A stretch of DNA of 54,038 nucleotides from an uncultured Prevotella sp. (GCA_900315525.1 OMZO01000026.1:1-54038); one strand, 5' to 3'. Shown: positions 16,673-25,515, counted from the first letter of the stretch. Notes: generated by a model not told the origin, from the letters alone. Numbers and translations are program-made.

Positions 16673-17425
16673 ATGGAAGATAGGAAAGTTGTCATCGAAC
16701 TTCAGAACGTGAAGCGCTACTTCCAGGTGGGCTCAGAGACGGTGAAGGCCCTGCGGGGTGTCTCGTTCAAGATCTACGAGGGCGAGTTCGTCACCATCCA
16801 GGGAACATCCGGTTCTGGCAAATCGACGTTGCTGAACCAGCTGGGTTGTCTCGACACACCAACGAGCGGTGAGTATTTCCTCGATGGTATCTCCGTCAGG
16901 ACGATGTCGAAGACACAGCGTGCCCATCTGCGCAACCGCAAGATAGGCTTTGTGTTCCAGAACTACAACCTGTTGGCCAAGACCACAGCCGTCGAGAACG
17001 TCGAACTGCCGTTGATGTATAATTCCAGCGTGTCGGCAAAAGAGCGGCGCGAGCGGGCCATCAACGCCCTGAAGGCCGTAGGACTGGGTGACCGTCTGGA
17101 GCATAAGTCAAACCAGATGTCGGGTGGACAGATGCAGCGCGTGGCCATCGCCCGTGCCTTGGTCAACGATCCCGCCGTGCTGTTGGCTGACGAGGCAACG
17201 GGTAACCTCGATACCCGCACATCGTTTGAGATGCTCGTACTCTTTCAGGAACTCTATAGGCAGGGCCACACCATCATCTTCGTGACCCACAATCCCGAGA
17301 TTGCCGAATATGCGAGCCGTAACATCAACCTGCGTGACGGCAAGATCCGTGAGGACACCATCAATACGAACATCAAGTCGGCAGCCGAGGCTCTGGCCGC
17401 CCTGCCAGTACCACAAGATGATTAG
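16673..17425 (+). CDS. MacB/LolD-type ABC transporter ATP-binding protein
   Basis: The 250-residue ATPase has Walker [10 protein letters not shown] (about 44-52), a Q loop in FVFQNYNLL, signature MSGGQMQR, Walker B with the catalytic glutamate in [13 protein letters not shown], and a switch histidine in FVTHN. It belongs to the MacB/LolD/FtsE family and powers the separately encoded permease at 17449. In E. coli MacB the two parts are fused; the split form is usual in Bacteroidota. The tail after the ABC core is short. Confidence 0.93.
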   Translation: MEDRKVVIELQNVKRYFQVGSETVKALRGVSFKIYEGEFVTIQGTSGSGKSTLLNQLGCLDTPTSGEYFLDGISVRTMSKTQRAHLRNRKIGFVFQNYNLLAKTTAVENVELPLMYNSSVSAKERRERAINALKAVGLGDRLEHKSNQMSGGQMQRVAIARALVNDPAVLLADEATGNLDTRTSFEMLVLFQELYRQGHTIIFVTHNPEIAEYASRNINLRDGKIREDTINTNIKSAAEALAALPVPQDD

Positions 17426-17448
17426 GGAAAAGGGAAGAGTGAATAGTT

Positions 17449-18666
17449 ATGAATATACTGAATCTATTTAAGGTAAGTATCAAGGCCGTTTCCAACAACA
17501 AGATGCGGTCGTTCCTCTCGATGCTGGGTATCATCATCGGTGTGGCTGCCGTCATCATCATGATGGCCATCGGCCAGGGCTCGAAGGAAAGCATCCGTCA
17601 GGAACTCTCTACGATGGGTACCAACCTGTTGACCATACGCCCAGGTGCCGATATGCGAGGTGGTGTGCGACAGGACCCGTCGAGTATGCAGACGCTGAAG
17701 ATGGCCGACTACGAGCGTATCTTGCGTGAACGGAAATTCGTCACGAAGGTGTCGCCCGAAGTGACCGCCAGTGGACAAGTGATCTATGGCAACAACAATA
17801 CGAACACCTCGATGTACGGTGAATCGACAGACTATCTCGACATCAAACAGTGGACGATCGAGGAAGGCGAGTGTTTCACCGAAGAGGATATCAAGAAGGC
17901 TTCCAAGGTGTGTGTCGTGGGAAAGACCATCGTCACCGAACTGTTCGGCGAGGGTGTCGATCCTATCGGCAGGACCATCAGGTTCAAGTCGATACCGATG
18001 CGCATCATCGGTGTGCTGAAATCCAAGGGCTACAACTCCTGGGGTATGGATCAGGACAACGTGATGATTGCGCCTTACACGACGGTGATGAAGCGTATCG
18101 CCGCTCAGACGTGGTTCTCGAGCATCGTCTGTTCGGCAGTCACGGAGGAACTGTCCGATGCCGCTATTGAGGAGCTGACGCAGATACTGCGCGACAACCA
18201 CAAACTGAAGGAGGATGCCGACGACGACTTCACCATCCGTTCTCAGGCAGAGATGATGGAGACGATGTCATCGACGATGGACACGGTGACGCTGATCCTG
18301 GTCGTGGCAGCTGCCTTCTCCTTGCTGGTGGCCGGTATTGGCATTATGAACATCATGCTCGTCTCTGTGACGGAGCGCACGAAGGAGATAGGCCTGCGAA
18401 TGGCCGTCGGAGCCACAGGCCCCGTCATCTCCCTGCAGTTCCTCATCGAGTCGGTGCTCATCTCCGTCACAGGCGGACTCCTTGGCATCTTCGTGGGCTG
18501 TGGCGCCAGTACGTTCCTGTCGTCGTTCGGCATGCCGTCGAGTGTGCCCGCGTGGAGCATCTACGTGTCGTTCCTGGTGTGTGTGTTCATCGGTGTGCTC
18601 TTCGGCTATATCCCTGCCCAGAAAGCCGCCAATATGGATCCGATCGAAGCTATTCGCCATGAATAA
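17449..18666 (+). CDS. MacB-like ABC transporter permease
   Basis: The 405-residue permease has the type VII ABC exporter layout. A first membrane helix lies at about 20-41 (FLSMLGIIIGVAAVIIMMAI). A large periplasmic domain of the MacB_PCD type follows (about 45-270), then three C-terminal helices of the FtsX family (about 280-395). ERTKEIGLRMAVGAT, the coupling-helix motif, is intact. Together with the ATPase, MacA-like adaptor and TolC-like channel it forms a tripartite pump; family substrates include macrolides, peptides, toxins and lipoprotein-like molecules. The last 8 bp overlap the kinase gene, so the signalling genes are in the same transcript. Confidence 0.92.
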   Translation: MNILNLFKVSIKAVSNNKMRSFLSMLGIIIGVAAVIIMMAIGQGSKESIRQELSTMGTNLLTIRPGADMRGGVRQDPSSMQTLKMADYERILRERKFVTKVSPEVTASGQVIYGNNNTNTSMYGESTDYLDIKQWTIEEGECFTEEDIKKASKVCVVGKTIVTELFGEGVDPIGRTIRFKSIPMRIIGVLKSKGYNSWGMDQDNVMIAPYTTVMKRIAAQTWFSSIVCSAVTEELSDAAIEELTQILRDNHKLKEDADDDFTIRSQAEMMETMSSTMDTVTLILVVAAAFSLLVAGIGIMNIMLVSVTERTKEIGLRMAVGATGPVISLQFLIESVLISVTGGLLGIFVGCGASTFLSSFGMPSSVPAWSIYVSFLVCVFIGVLFGYIPAQKAANMDPIEAIRHE

Positions 18667-19687
18667 GCGTGTTGTGATATTGTTGCATGTGGCGGTGTGG
18701 GTGCTTATGTTCATCACGCCGCTCACCTACATGCGTGGTTACGGGTTCTCTCTCTTGAGATATCTGATGATGTGTGCTTCGCCGCTGTTGTTGATGATCG
18801 TGTTCTACCTGAACTACCTTTGGCTGACGCCGCACTATTTCGTGAAGGGTAAACACCGTTACTACCTGCTGGTAAACCTCGTGATGGTCGTGTGTCTTGG
18901 CATAGCCCTCCACTACTGGATGACCTTCGTGCACAGTTATTTTGAGACTGCCCACCATTTGCCCCCTCGCAATCCGATGGTGCTCGATTCCCTCTTCTTC
19001 ATCCTGCGCGACATCTTCAATCTGGTAGTTGCGGCAGGTATTGCCACCACCATCGTGCTGGCCATGCGGTGGCAGCACAGCGAGGAGGCGCGCCTGGAGG
19101 CTGAGGCCGCCCGTGCCGAGGCAGAGCTGAGGAACCTGCGCTCGCAGATCAATCCCCACTTCCTGCTCAACACGCTGAACAATATCTATGCCCTAACGGC
19201 CTTCGACGCCCCAAAGGCACAGGAAGCCATCCAGCAGCTCTCTAAGATGCTCCGCCATATGCTCTACGACAATCAGGAGACCGAGGTGGCCCTCAAGGAT
19301 GAGATGCAGTTCCTCGAGAACTACATCAGTCTGATGCGCATCCGCCTGCCACAACATGTGGAGGTGCGCTTCACCCAGGATATCGCCAATCCCGATAAGA
19401 AGGTGGCCCCCCTTATCCTCATCTCGCTGGTCGAGAATGCCTTCAAGCACGGCGTCTCGCCTACGGAACACAGTTTCATCCATATCGACGTCGTGCAGCA
19501 GGCGTCATCGCTCACGGTGAAGATCGAGAACTCCAACCATCCCAAGACGGAACGCGACCGCAGCGGACACGGCATCGGCCTCCAGCAGGTGCAGAAGCGC
19601 CTCGACCTGTCTTATCCTGGCCATTACCAGTGGGAGAAAGGCGTCAGCGGTGCAACCTATTATTCACATATTGCTATCAGTCTTTAA
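18659..19687 (+). CDS. LytS/YehU-type sensor histidine kinase of the efflux operon
   Basis: The 342-residue kinase has four membrane helices (about 5-22, 35-58, 68-92 and 112-136) and a His_kinase domain (PF06580). RSQINPHFLLNTLNN contains the phospho-acceptor H167; LISLVENAFKHG and GHGIGLQQVQKRLDLSY are the ATP-binding boxes. The start at 18659 (ATGAATAAG) overlaps the permease stop by 8 bp, which shows translational coupling. Longer upstream frames only cover permease sequence. It is a paralogue of the kinase at 10152-11276 with the same layout. The most economical reading is that it senses a pump substrate or envelope stress and controls the pump operon through the next gene. Confidence 0.92.
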   Translation: MNKRVVILLHVAVWVLMFITPLTYMRGYGFSLLRYLMMCASPLLLMIVFYLNYLWLTPHYFVKGKHRYYLLVNLVMVVCLGIALHYWMTFVHSYFETAHHLPPRNPMVLDSLFFILRDIFNLVVAAGIATTIVLAMRWQHSEEARLEAEAARAEAELRNLRSQINPHFLLNTLNNIYALTAFDAPKAQEAIQQLSKMLRHMLYDNQETEVALKDEMQFLENYISLMRIRLPQHVEVRFTQDIANPDKKVAPLILISLVENAFKHGVSPTEHSFIHIDVVQQASSLTVKIENSNHPKTERDRSGHGIGLQQVQKRLDLSYPGHYQWEKGVSGATYYSHIAISL

Positions 19688-19708
19688 CTTCATAACATTA
19701 CTACTATT

Positions 19709-20419
19709 ATGATTATCACTTGCGCCATTATCGACGATGAGCCTTTAGCAGCAGGCCTGCTTGAAAGCTATGCTCAAAAAACGCCCTATCTCGAACTGAA
19801 GGGTGTCTTCAATAGCGCCATACAGGCCATGAAGATGCTTCGGGAGAATCCTGTCCAGCTCCTTTTCCTCGACATCCAGATGCCAGAGCTCTCGGGCGTG
19901 GAGTTTGCCAAGATCCTGCCGCGTGAGACGAAGGTCATCTTCACCACGGCCTTCCCCCAGTATGCCATCGAAGGCTACAAGGTCAGTGCGCTCGACTACC
20001 TGTTGAAGCCCATCTCCTACGAGGATTTCCTCAAATCCACCGACAAGGCCCTCGAGTGGTTTGTCACCACCTTGAAGCAAGACACCTGCCAGCGCGATCG
20101 TTTCATGTTTGTCAAGAGCGATTATAAGCTACAGCGCGTCTGTCTCGACGACATTCTCTACATCGAAGGTCTGAAAGACTATGTGCGCTTCTACCTGAAG
20201 AGTGGCGAGCGCGTGATGTCGCTCATGTCGATGAAGAAGCTCGACGAGTATCTGCCCAAGCCCGAATTCCTGCGCACCCACCGTTCCTATATCGTTCATA
20301 TGACCGAGGTTCAGATGATCGATCGCTTCCGCATCGTTTTCGACGATGTCTATATCCCCATATCCGATAACAACAAGGAGGAAGTGCAGGCCTATTTCGA
20401 CCGACACACGCTTGTCTGA
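19709..20419 (+). CDS. LytTR-family response regulator of the efflux operon
   Basis: The 236-residue protein has a receiver domain (D9/D10, phospho-acceptor D55 in LLFLDIQMPELSGVEF, KPI lysine) and a C-terminal LytTR DNA-binding domain. The latter contains FVKSDYKLQRVCLDDILYIEG and FLRTHRSYIVHMTEV. It is encoded 21 bp after its kinase and closes the tolC-macA-macB(ATPase)-permease-kinase-regulator operon. Similarity to the regulator at 9382-10140 is clear over the whole length, so the two systems may bind similar sites. Confidence 0.93.
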   Translation: MIITCAIIDDEPLAAGLLESYAQKTPYLELKGVFNSAIQAMKMLRENPVQLLFLDIQMPELSGVEFAKILPRETKVIFTTAFPQYAIEGYKVSALDYLLKPISYEDFLKSTDKALEWFVTTLKQDTCQRDRFMFVKSDYKLQRVCLDDILYIEGLKDYVRFYLKSGERVMSLMSMKKLDEYLPKPEFLRTHRSYIVHMTEVQMIDRFRIVFDDVYIPISDNNKEEVQAYFDRHTLV

Positions 20420-20453
20420 ACAGTCGTGGTGAAAAGGTAAAATGAAAAGTGTG

Positions 20454-20475
20454 TTTTGCAAAAGGCATTGCAAAA
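20454..20475. repeat. Inverted repeat after the regulator gene
   Basis: TTTTGC (20454-20459) and GCAAAA (20470-20475) are separated by 10 bases. It is weak and lacks a directly adjacent T-tract, so I hesitate to call it the terminator of the efflux operon. Confidence 0.25.
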
Positions 20476-20511
20476 GCAGTCCTTTGTGTAAATAAATCCA
20501 AAAAAATGGAC

Positions 20512-20519
20512 TACTTTTG
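20512..20519 (+). promoter_or_regulatory. Upstream -7 element of the aldolase gene
   Basis: TACTTTTG matches TAnnTTTG and lies about 95 bp before the aldolase start. It may be a second promoter that adds to the one at 20563-20570. Confidence 0.4.
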
Positions 20520-20562
20520 TTTTTTTACCTTTTTACTTTTTCGCTATTATTCCTTTTTTTTC

Positions 20563-20570
20563 TATCTTTG
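20563..20570 (+). promoter_or_regulatory. Main -7 element of the aldolase gene
   Basis: TATCTTTG followed by CAG stands 43 bp before the start codon, preceded by a long T-rich tract (20521-20562). T-rich upstream tracts of this kind are common at strong promoters. Confidence 0.6.
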
Positions 20571-20613
20571 CAGTCGTTAAGTTGATTATTACTCATTTTA
20601 AACTTAAATAATT

Positions 20614-21615
20614 ATGGTAAACTACAAGGATTTAGGTCTCGTAAATACGCGCGAGATGTTCAAGAAGGCCGTAGCCGGTGGCTATGCAATCCCCGCTTTC
20701 AATTTCAACACAATGGAGCAGATGCAGGCTATCGTACAGGCAGCTGTTGAGACAAAGTCACCTGTCATCATGCAGGTTTCTAAGGGTGCTCGTAACTATG
20801 CCAACGCTACGATCCTCCGCTACATGGCTGAGGGTGCTGTTGCCTATGCAAAGGAACTGGGTTGCGAAAAGCCTGAGATCGTGCTTCACCTCGACCACGG
20901 TGACAGCTTCGAGCTCTGCAAGGACTGTATCGACATGGGCTTCTCAAGCGTGATGTACGACGGTTCTTCACTGCCTTACGAGGAGAACATCAAGATCTCT
21001 CGTCAGGTTGTAGAGTACGCTCACAAGTACGACGTTACCGTTGAGTGTGAGCTCGGTGTGCTCGCAGGTGTTGAGGACGAGGTTGTTGCTGAGGAGTCTC
21101 ACTACACCAAGCCCGAGGAGGTCATTGACTTCGCTACCCGCACAGGTTGCGACTCTCTGGCTATCTCTATCGGTACCTCTCACGGTGCTTACAAGTTCAA
21201 GCCCGAGCAGTGCACACGCGATCCGAAGACTGGTAAGCTCGTTCCCCCGCCACTCGCATTCGACGTGCTGGCTGAGATTGAGCAGAAGCTTCCTGGATTC
21301 CCCATTGTGCTCCACGGTTCATCTTCAGTTCCTCAGGACGAGGTCGACACCATCAACAAGTTCGGTGGCAAGCTGCCTGATGCAGTAGGTATCCCCGAGG
21401 AGCAGCTCCGCAAGGCTTCTAAGAGCGCAGTCTGCAAGATCAACATCGACTCAGACTCTCGTCTGGCTATGACTGCTGCCATCCGTCAGTATCTGGCTGA
21501 GCATCCCGATCACTTCGATCCTCGCCAGTATCTGAAGCCCGCTCGTGAGAACATGAAGAAGATGTACATCCACAAGATTGTCGATGTGCTCGGTTCTGAC
21601 AACAAGCTCGGATAA
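20614..21615 (+). CDS. fba: Class II fructose-1,6-bisphosphate aldolase
   Basis: The 333-residue cytoplasmic, zinc-dependent aldolase cleaves fructose 1,6-bisphosphate to dihydroxyacetone phosphate and glyceraldehyde 3-phosphate in glycolysis. Visible hallmarks are HLDHGDSFE (metal-binding histidine and catalytic aspartate), ECELGVLAG, IGTSHGAYKF (second zinc ligand), VLHGSSSVP (third) and KINIDSDSRLA for phosphate binding. The codon choice is strongly biased compared with neighbours, as expected for a highly expressed gene. It is transcribed alone between its own promoters and a strong terminator. Confidence 0.96.
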   Translation: MVNYKDLGLVNTREMFKKAVAGGYAIPAFNFNTMEQMQAIVQAAVETKSPVIMQVSKGARNYANATILRYMAEGAVAYAKELGCEKPEIVLHLDHGDSFELCKDCIDMGFSSVMYDGSSLPYEENIKISRQVVEYAHKYDVTVECELGVLAGVEDEVVAEESHYTKPEEVIDFATRTGCDSLAISIGTSHGAYKFKPEQCTRDPKTGKLVPPPLAFDVLAEIEQKLPGFPIVLHGSSSVPQDEVDTINKFGGKLPDAVGIPEEQLRKASKSAVCKINIDSDSRLAMTAAIRQYLAEHPDHFDPRQYLKPARENMKKMYIHKIVDVLGSDNKLG

Positions 21616-21642
21616 GTATATCCAAGACAGATTTATATTATA

Positions 21643-21686
21643 ACTTAATCCCTCGCTCCTAAAAGGGCGAGGGATTAAGTTTATTT
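21643..21686 (+). terminator. Strong, probably bidirectional terminator after fba
   Basis: ACTTAATCCCTCGC (21643-21656) pairs perfectly over 14 bp with GCGAGGGATTAAGT (21667-21680), followed by TTATTT. It separates the convergent fba and DUF4831 genes. The A-rich left flank allows it to act on both strands, overlapping the end of the DUF4831 gene. Confidence 0.8.
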
Positions 21687-22778
21687 CGGCTGCTCGGCGT
21701 CAAGTTTCTCAACGGCGCCAGAGAGAGGGTCGAGCCAGAGGTGGGTGGTGTAGCGCTTGTTGAAAAGGGCACCGCTCAAGAGTTCCACATTGCCGAACTG
21801 GCCTGCGGCAAACTCGGAGGAGATGAGTGTCTCTGAAGCGTTGCTCACGCGGGACCGCATCTTTCCTGGCACGTTGACATAGATGCCTGGCACTTGTTTC
21901 AGTTTCTTTTTCGGGTCTGTCGGCTCGGCCTCTGGCACAGTCTTCAGGTTCTCTATACTAATATAATAAGGTACGCCCGAGAGGTCGTCGTCGTCAACGA
22001 TGCCTAATTTCGAGGAGAAACGGAAGAGCAACTCATGGTTGACCTCCCTGTCGGGTACGACGGTCAGCGTGTGTTCGGTGGTGTCTTTGGTGGTGATGCC
22101 TGTGAAGAGGCTCGTCATAGAGCGGTCTTGCAGGTCGAGCTGGTTGAGCATCAGTCGCAGCTGTTCGCCGTCCTTCGGCATATTGTCGGCCTGTCCGCGT
22201 ACCAGCAGGTTGCGGCTCTCACGGATCTCGTAGATGTCCTGTGCGGTGAGTTCAGCCATCTTTGCCGTGCTGCCAGCAGCCAGGATCTCCTCACTCATAT
22301 ATTGGCGGGGATTGACGGCGGCAGGGCGTGGTGCAGGCGTGAAGGACTTGGCGCTGGGTTTTCTCACTGGATCTGTGTTGATGGAGAGGAGGATGCCGTC
22401 GCTGGAGAGATTGACATTGCTGGCAGAGGTCTTCGCATTGAACTCGACGGCATAGCGCTTGGAGGTGTCGGCCACAGCCACAGCCTCCTGACGGATGGTC
22501 GTGATGCGGTAACTGACTGACGGAGTGGGGGAGACACCCTTGACGCGCAGATATCGCTCTGCATATTTACAGAAGTCGCCAGGCGTGTAGGTGGTCTTCT
22601 CCACCTGTATGGCCACTCTGACGGCAGTCTTGGGCAGGAAATACACGGCCCCTTCGGTGGTGACGCCAGGCTGATAGAAGGAACTGGCGGTCTGGGCCTG
22701 AGACACGAGGGGGGCGAAAAGGAAGAGAACCAAGGCTTTTGCATGCCTTGAGACGTTCGTTAAATCTATTTTCATCAT
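21681..22778 (-). CDS. DUF4831 family secreted protein
   Basis: The 365-residue protein matches the Bacteroidota-specific DUF4831 family (PF16115). It has a signal peptide ending near SQAQ (about residue 29), then an early segment of the type GAVYFLPKTAVRVAIQVEK followed by YTPGDFCKYAERYL, and a duplicated beta-rich body. No cysteine follows the signal peptide, so it is periplasmic or surface-exposed and not a lipoprotein. The function is unknown. It starts 2 bp after the nnr gene and is co-transcribed with it. Two adjacent ATG codons (MMK) make the start uncertain by one residue. Confidence 0.8.
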   Translation of the reverse strand: MMKIDLTNVSRHAKALVLFLFAPLVSQAQTASSFYQPGVTTEGAVYFLPKTAVRVAIQVEKTTYTPGDFCKYAERYLRVKGVSPTPSVSYRITTIRQEAVAVADTSKRYAVEFNAKTSASNVNLSSDGILLSINTDPVRKPSAKSFTPAPRPAAVNPRQYMSEEILAAGSTAKMAELTAQDIYEIRESRNLLVRGQADNMPKDGEQLRLMLNQLDLQDRSMTSLFTGITTKDTTEHTLTVVPDREVNHELLFRFSSKLGIVDDDDLSGVPYYISIENLKTVPEAEPTDPKKKLKQVPGIYVNVPGKMRSRVSNASETLISSEFAAGQFGNVELLSGALFNKRYTTHLWLDPLSGAVEKLDAEQPK

Positions 22779-22780
22779 TT

Positions 22781-24292
22781 CTATTCGTTGATTCGTTTGA
22801 ATGCCTGTGGCAGATAGTGGATGAGGTCGCTGGCGATGACACTCTCCTGGCCGAGTTCGCGGGTGGCGATGTCGCCAGCCAGTCCGTGGAGGTACATACC
22901 CACCACGCAGGCATCCTCCTGTTTGTAGCCGCGAGCCAGCAAGCCTGTGATGATACCCGTCAGCACGTCGCCGCTGCCTGCTGTGGCCATACCTGCATTG
23001 CCCGTGGTGTTGAGGATCACGTGGCCGTTTGGCAGGCAGATGGAGGTGTGGTGACCTTTCAGGACGACATAGCCCTGCAGCCGCATGGCCAGGTCGCGCG
23101 CCTTCCTCAGTCGTTCGTAGCTGTCGGTGGAATGTCCCTCCAGTCTGTCAAACTCCTTGGGGTGGGGGGTGAGGATGATGTCCTTTGGCAACTGCTGGAG
23201 CCAAGCGCGATGACTGGCAAGCACATTGATGGCATCGGCATCGACGACCATCGGACATTGGGTGCGTCGCAGCTGTGAGATGATGGCGATGGCCGTCTGC
23301 TCGCTCGTTCCGAGTCCTGGGCCGATGCCTAAGGCATTGAAGTCCTCGGTATCTACGGCTTCAGAGAATGTGGTCTCCTCACGGTCGAACTGGATGACGG
23401 CCTCTGGCACGCTGATCTGCAGCGTGAGGTAGTTGCATCGCGGTGTGTGGGCCGTCACTTTGCCGGCTCCCGATCTCAGGCAGGCCTTGGTGGCCAGTAC
23501 GGAGGCGCCGCCCATGCCGTAGCTTCCTGCGATGATGAGGGCATTGCCCATCTTGCCCTTGTGGGCAAACGGATCGCGCGGGAGCACTCTCGGACGAATA
23601 TCGTTTTCGCTGAGCAGGGTGTAGTCGGCTTGTATCTTGTCGATGCCTTCCTGACTCAAGCGGATGTCGAGTATCTTCACCTGTCCGATATAGATCTGAT
23701 TCTCTGGGAACAGGAAGGACAGTTTCAGCTGCTGGAGTGTCAGCGTCAGGTCGGCGCGGATGATGTTTGCCCGCACGTTAGCGGAATTGTCCTCTGTCAT
23801 GAGGCCCGACGGCACGTCGATGCTGACGACTTTCGCCTGGGAGGCGTTGATATATTTGACCAGTGAGGCAAAACCGCCTGCCAACGGTCTGCTCAGTCCT
23901 GAGCCGAAGAGACCATCGACGACCAGCTTCTCGGCATCTAGCTGCGGGGGCTCGAATTCCTGAGTCACCTCGATGAATGCCTTGGCGTATTTCTCCTCCA
24001 GCCGTTTCTTGTTGGTGGCGCAGTCCTCGGAGAGGTGGCCCGAGATGTTGAAGAGGTAAGCCTTCACGTCGTAGCCTCTGTCGAGTAACATCCTGGCTAC
24101 TGCTAATGCGTCGCCGCCATTGTTTCCAAAACCGGCGAATACGACAATGGGCGTCTGTGAGCTCCAGACGTCGGTAATTGCTTGTGTCAGCGCTTTGGCA
24201 GCACGCTCCATCAAGTCGATAGACTTAATGGGTTCATGTTCTATGGTATATTTGTCCAGTTCGTGTATCTGGGCACCTGTAAATATCTTCAT
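22781..24292 (-). CDS. nnr: Bifunctional NAD(P)HX epimerase / ADP-dependent NAD(P)HX dehydratase
   Basis: This 503-residue enzyme repairs hydrated NADH and NADPH in the cytoplasm. The N-terminal half (about 1-215) is the YjeF-N epimerase, with FAGFGNNGGDALAVAR and VDGLFGSGLSRPL. The C-terminal half (about 225-500) is the ribokinase-like dehydratase, with GKMGNALIIAGSYGMGGA, TPHPKEFDRL and the ATP-site motif NAGMATAGSGDVLTGII. Both halves look complete. The -7 box of its promoter ends only 5 bp before the ATG, so the mRNA may be practically leaderless. It shares a divergent promoter region with hpt. Confidence 0.95.
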   Translation of the reverse strand: MKIFTGAQIHELDKYTIEHEPIKSIDLMERAAKALTQAITDVWSSQTPIVVFAGFGNNGGDALAVARMLLDRGYDVKAYLFNISGHLSEDCATNKKRLEEKYAKAFIEVTQEFEPPQLDAEKLVVDGLFGSGLSRPLAGGFASLVKYINASQAKVVSIDVPSGLMTEDNSANVRANIIRADLTLTLQQLKLSFLFPENQIYIGQVKILDIRLSQEGIDKIQADYTLLSENDIRPRVLPRDPFAHKGKMGNALIIAGSYGMGGASVLATKACLRSGAGKVTAHTPRCNYLTLQISVPEAVIQFDREETTFSEAVDTEDFNALGIGPGLGTSEQTAIAIISQLRRTQCPMVVDADAINVLASHRAWLQQLPKDIILTPHPKEFDRLEGHSTDSYERLRKARDLAMRLQGYVVLKGHHTSICLPNGHVILNTTGNAGMATAGSGDVLTGIITGLLARGYKQEDACVVGMYLHGLAGDIATRELGQESVIASDLIHYLPQAFKRINE

Positions 24293-24297
24293 AGGTG

Positions 24298-24305
24298 CAA
24301 AAATA
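24298..24305 (-). promoter_or_regulatory. -7 element of the nnr-DUF4831 operon
   Basis: On the minus strand TATTTTTG, then CACCT, then the ATG. With transcription starting 5-7 bp after the box, the leader would be zero to two bases. Confidence 0.55.
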
Positions 24306-24348
24306 CGAAAAATATGCTAACGAATAGCAGAGTTTGGCAGATTTTTTG

Positions 24349-24356
24349 TAATTTTG
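24349..24356 (+). promoter_or_regulatory. -7 element of the hpt-adk-obgE operon
   Basis: TAATTTTG followed by CAG matches the consensus, giving a transcription start near 24363. It overlaps the only canonical in-frame start codon of hpt (TTG 24354), which therefore would not be on the transcript. Confidence 0.6.
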
Positions 24357-24896
24357 CAGAAATTTTTAATCTTTTCAGCGTATGAGCACTTCAGAATTTC
24401 CATCCCCGAGGCAGAGATCAAGTCGCGTGTAAAGGCACTGGCCGAGCAGATCAGTAAGGATATGGCGGGGAAGACGCCGCTCTTCCTGGGTGTACTAAAT
24501 GGGTCTTTCATCTTTGCTGCCGACCTGATGCGTGAGATGACGATTCCCTGTGAGATCAGCTTCGTGAAGCTCGCCTCCTATCAGGGTACCACCTCTACAG
24601 GTAAGATCAAGGAGGTGCTGGGCATCAACGAGAACCTCTCGGGGCGCACCGTCATCATCGTGGAGGACATCGTGGAGAGCGGACAGACCATCAAGCGCAT
24701 GATAGAGTCGCTGGGTACCCGCAATCCTGCCTCTGTGCATATCTGCACCCTCTTCTTCAAGCCTGAGAAGCTGCAGGAGGAGCTCGAGCTCGACTATGTC
24801 GCTTTCCGCATCCCCGACGACTTCATCGTGGGCTACGGGTTGGACTACGACCAGCAGGGACGTGAGCTGAAGGATGTCTATACGATTGTGGAGTAA
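24354..24896 (+). CDS. hpt: Hypoxanthine phosphoribosyltransferase (5' end problematic)
   Basis: The protein is a clear purine salvage phosphoribosyltransferase that makes IMP (and GMP) from free base and PRPP. LFLGVLNGSFIFAADL is the early core motif, SFVKLASYQGTTSTG the flexible loop, VIIVEDIVESGQT the PRPP-binding motif and DDFIVGYGLDYDQ the base-binding segment. The open frame extends back only to TTG 24354, inside the promoter's -7 box. The natural-looking start, ATG 24382 (ATGAGCACTTCAGAATTT), is in the +1 frame and hits a stop 48 bp later. Restoring one base between about 24390 and 24402 would join MSTSEF to the conserved IPEAEI segment. I therefore suspect a 1-bp deletion (real or a sequencing error), or else a non-canonical start. 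Coordinates give the full open frame. Confidence 0.8.
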   Translation: MQKFLIFSAYEHFRISIPEAEIKSRVKALAEQISKDMAGKTPLFLGVLNGSFIFAADLMREMTIPCEISFVKLASYQGTTSTGKIKEVLGINENLSGRTVIIVEDIVESGQTIKRMIESLGTRNPASVHICTLFFKPEKLQEELELDYVAFRIPDDFIVGYGLDYDQQGRELKDVYTIVE

Positions 24897-24932
24897 TCAG
24901 TAACCATAAACTAAACATAAATAAGGATAACG

Positions 24933-25502
24933 ATGAAGAATATTGTGATTTTCGGCGCTCCGGGCTCGGGAAAGGGTACGCAGAGCGACAAGATGATTGA
25001 GAAGTACGGACTGAACCATATCTCGACGGGTGACGTGCTTCGCAGTGAGATCAAGAAGGGGACAGAGCTGGGTAAGACCGCTGCCTCTTATATCGACAAC
25101 GGACAGTTGATACCCGATGACCTTATGGTGAGCATCCTCGCTGGCGTCTATGATAGCTTCGGCGATCACAAGGGTGTCATCTTCGACGGTTTCCCCCGTA
25201 CGATCCCACAGGCAGAGGCCCTGAAGAAGATGCTCGACGAGCGTGGCGACAAGGTGGCTGCCATGATTGAACTCGACGTGCCGGAAGATGAGCTGATGAA
25301 ACGTCTGCTCCTCCGTGGACAGCAGAGTGGCCGGGCTGACGACAACGAGGAGACCATCAAGAAGCGCCTCGTGGTCTATCACTCTCAGACACAGCCGCTG
25401 ATCGATTGGTATAAGCAGGAAGGCCTCCACTATCACATCAATGGCCTCGGCTCTCTCGACCGTATCTTCAGTGATATATGCGACGTGATTGACAACCTGT
25501 AA
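24933..25502 (+). CDS. adk: Adenylate kinase
   Basis: The 189-residue enzyme interconverts ATP + AMP and 2 ADP in the cytoplasm. It shows the P-loop [10 protein letters not shown] (about 7-16), the AMP-binding STGDVLR, FDGFPRT, and a short lid around [14 protein letters not shown]. The lid lacks the zinc-binding cysteines and is the short form, consistent with the length. It follows hpt by 36 bp and precedes obgE by 13 bp, in the usual order for this phylum. Confidence 0.96.
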   Translation: MKNIVIFGAPGSGKGTQSDKMIEKYGLNHISTGDVLRSEIKKGTELGKTAASYIDNGQLIPDDLMVSILAGVYDSFGDHKGVIFDGFPRTIPQAEALKKMLDERGDKVAAMIELDVPEDELMKRLLLRGQQSGRADDNEETIKKRLVVYHSQTQPLIDWYKQEGLHYHINGLGSLDRIFSDICDVIDNL

Positions 25503-25515
25503 TCCCAGAATAGCG

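Noticed and set aside
18482-18658. Long upstream extension of the second histidine kinase
   Set aside because: It only reads permease sequence in another frame; the ATG at 18659 gives a normal kinase N terminus.
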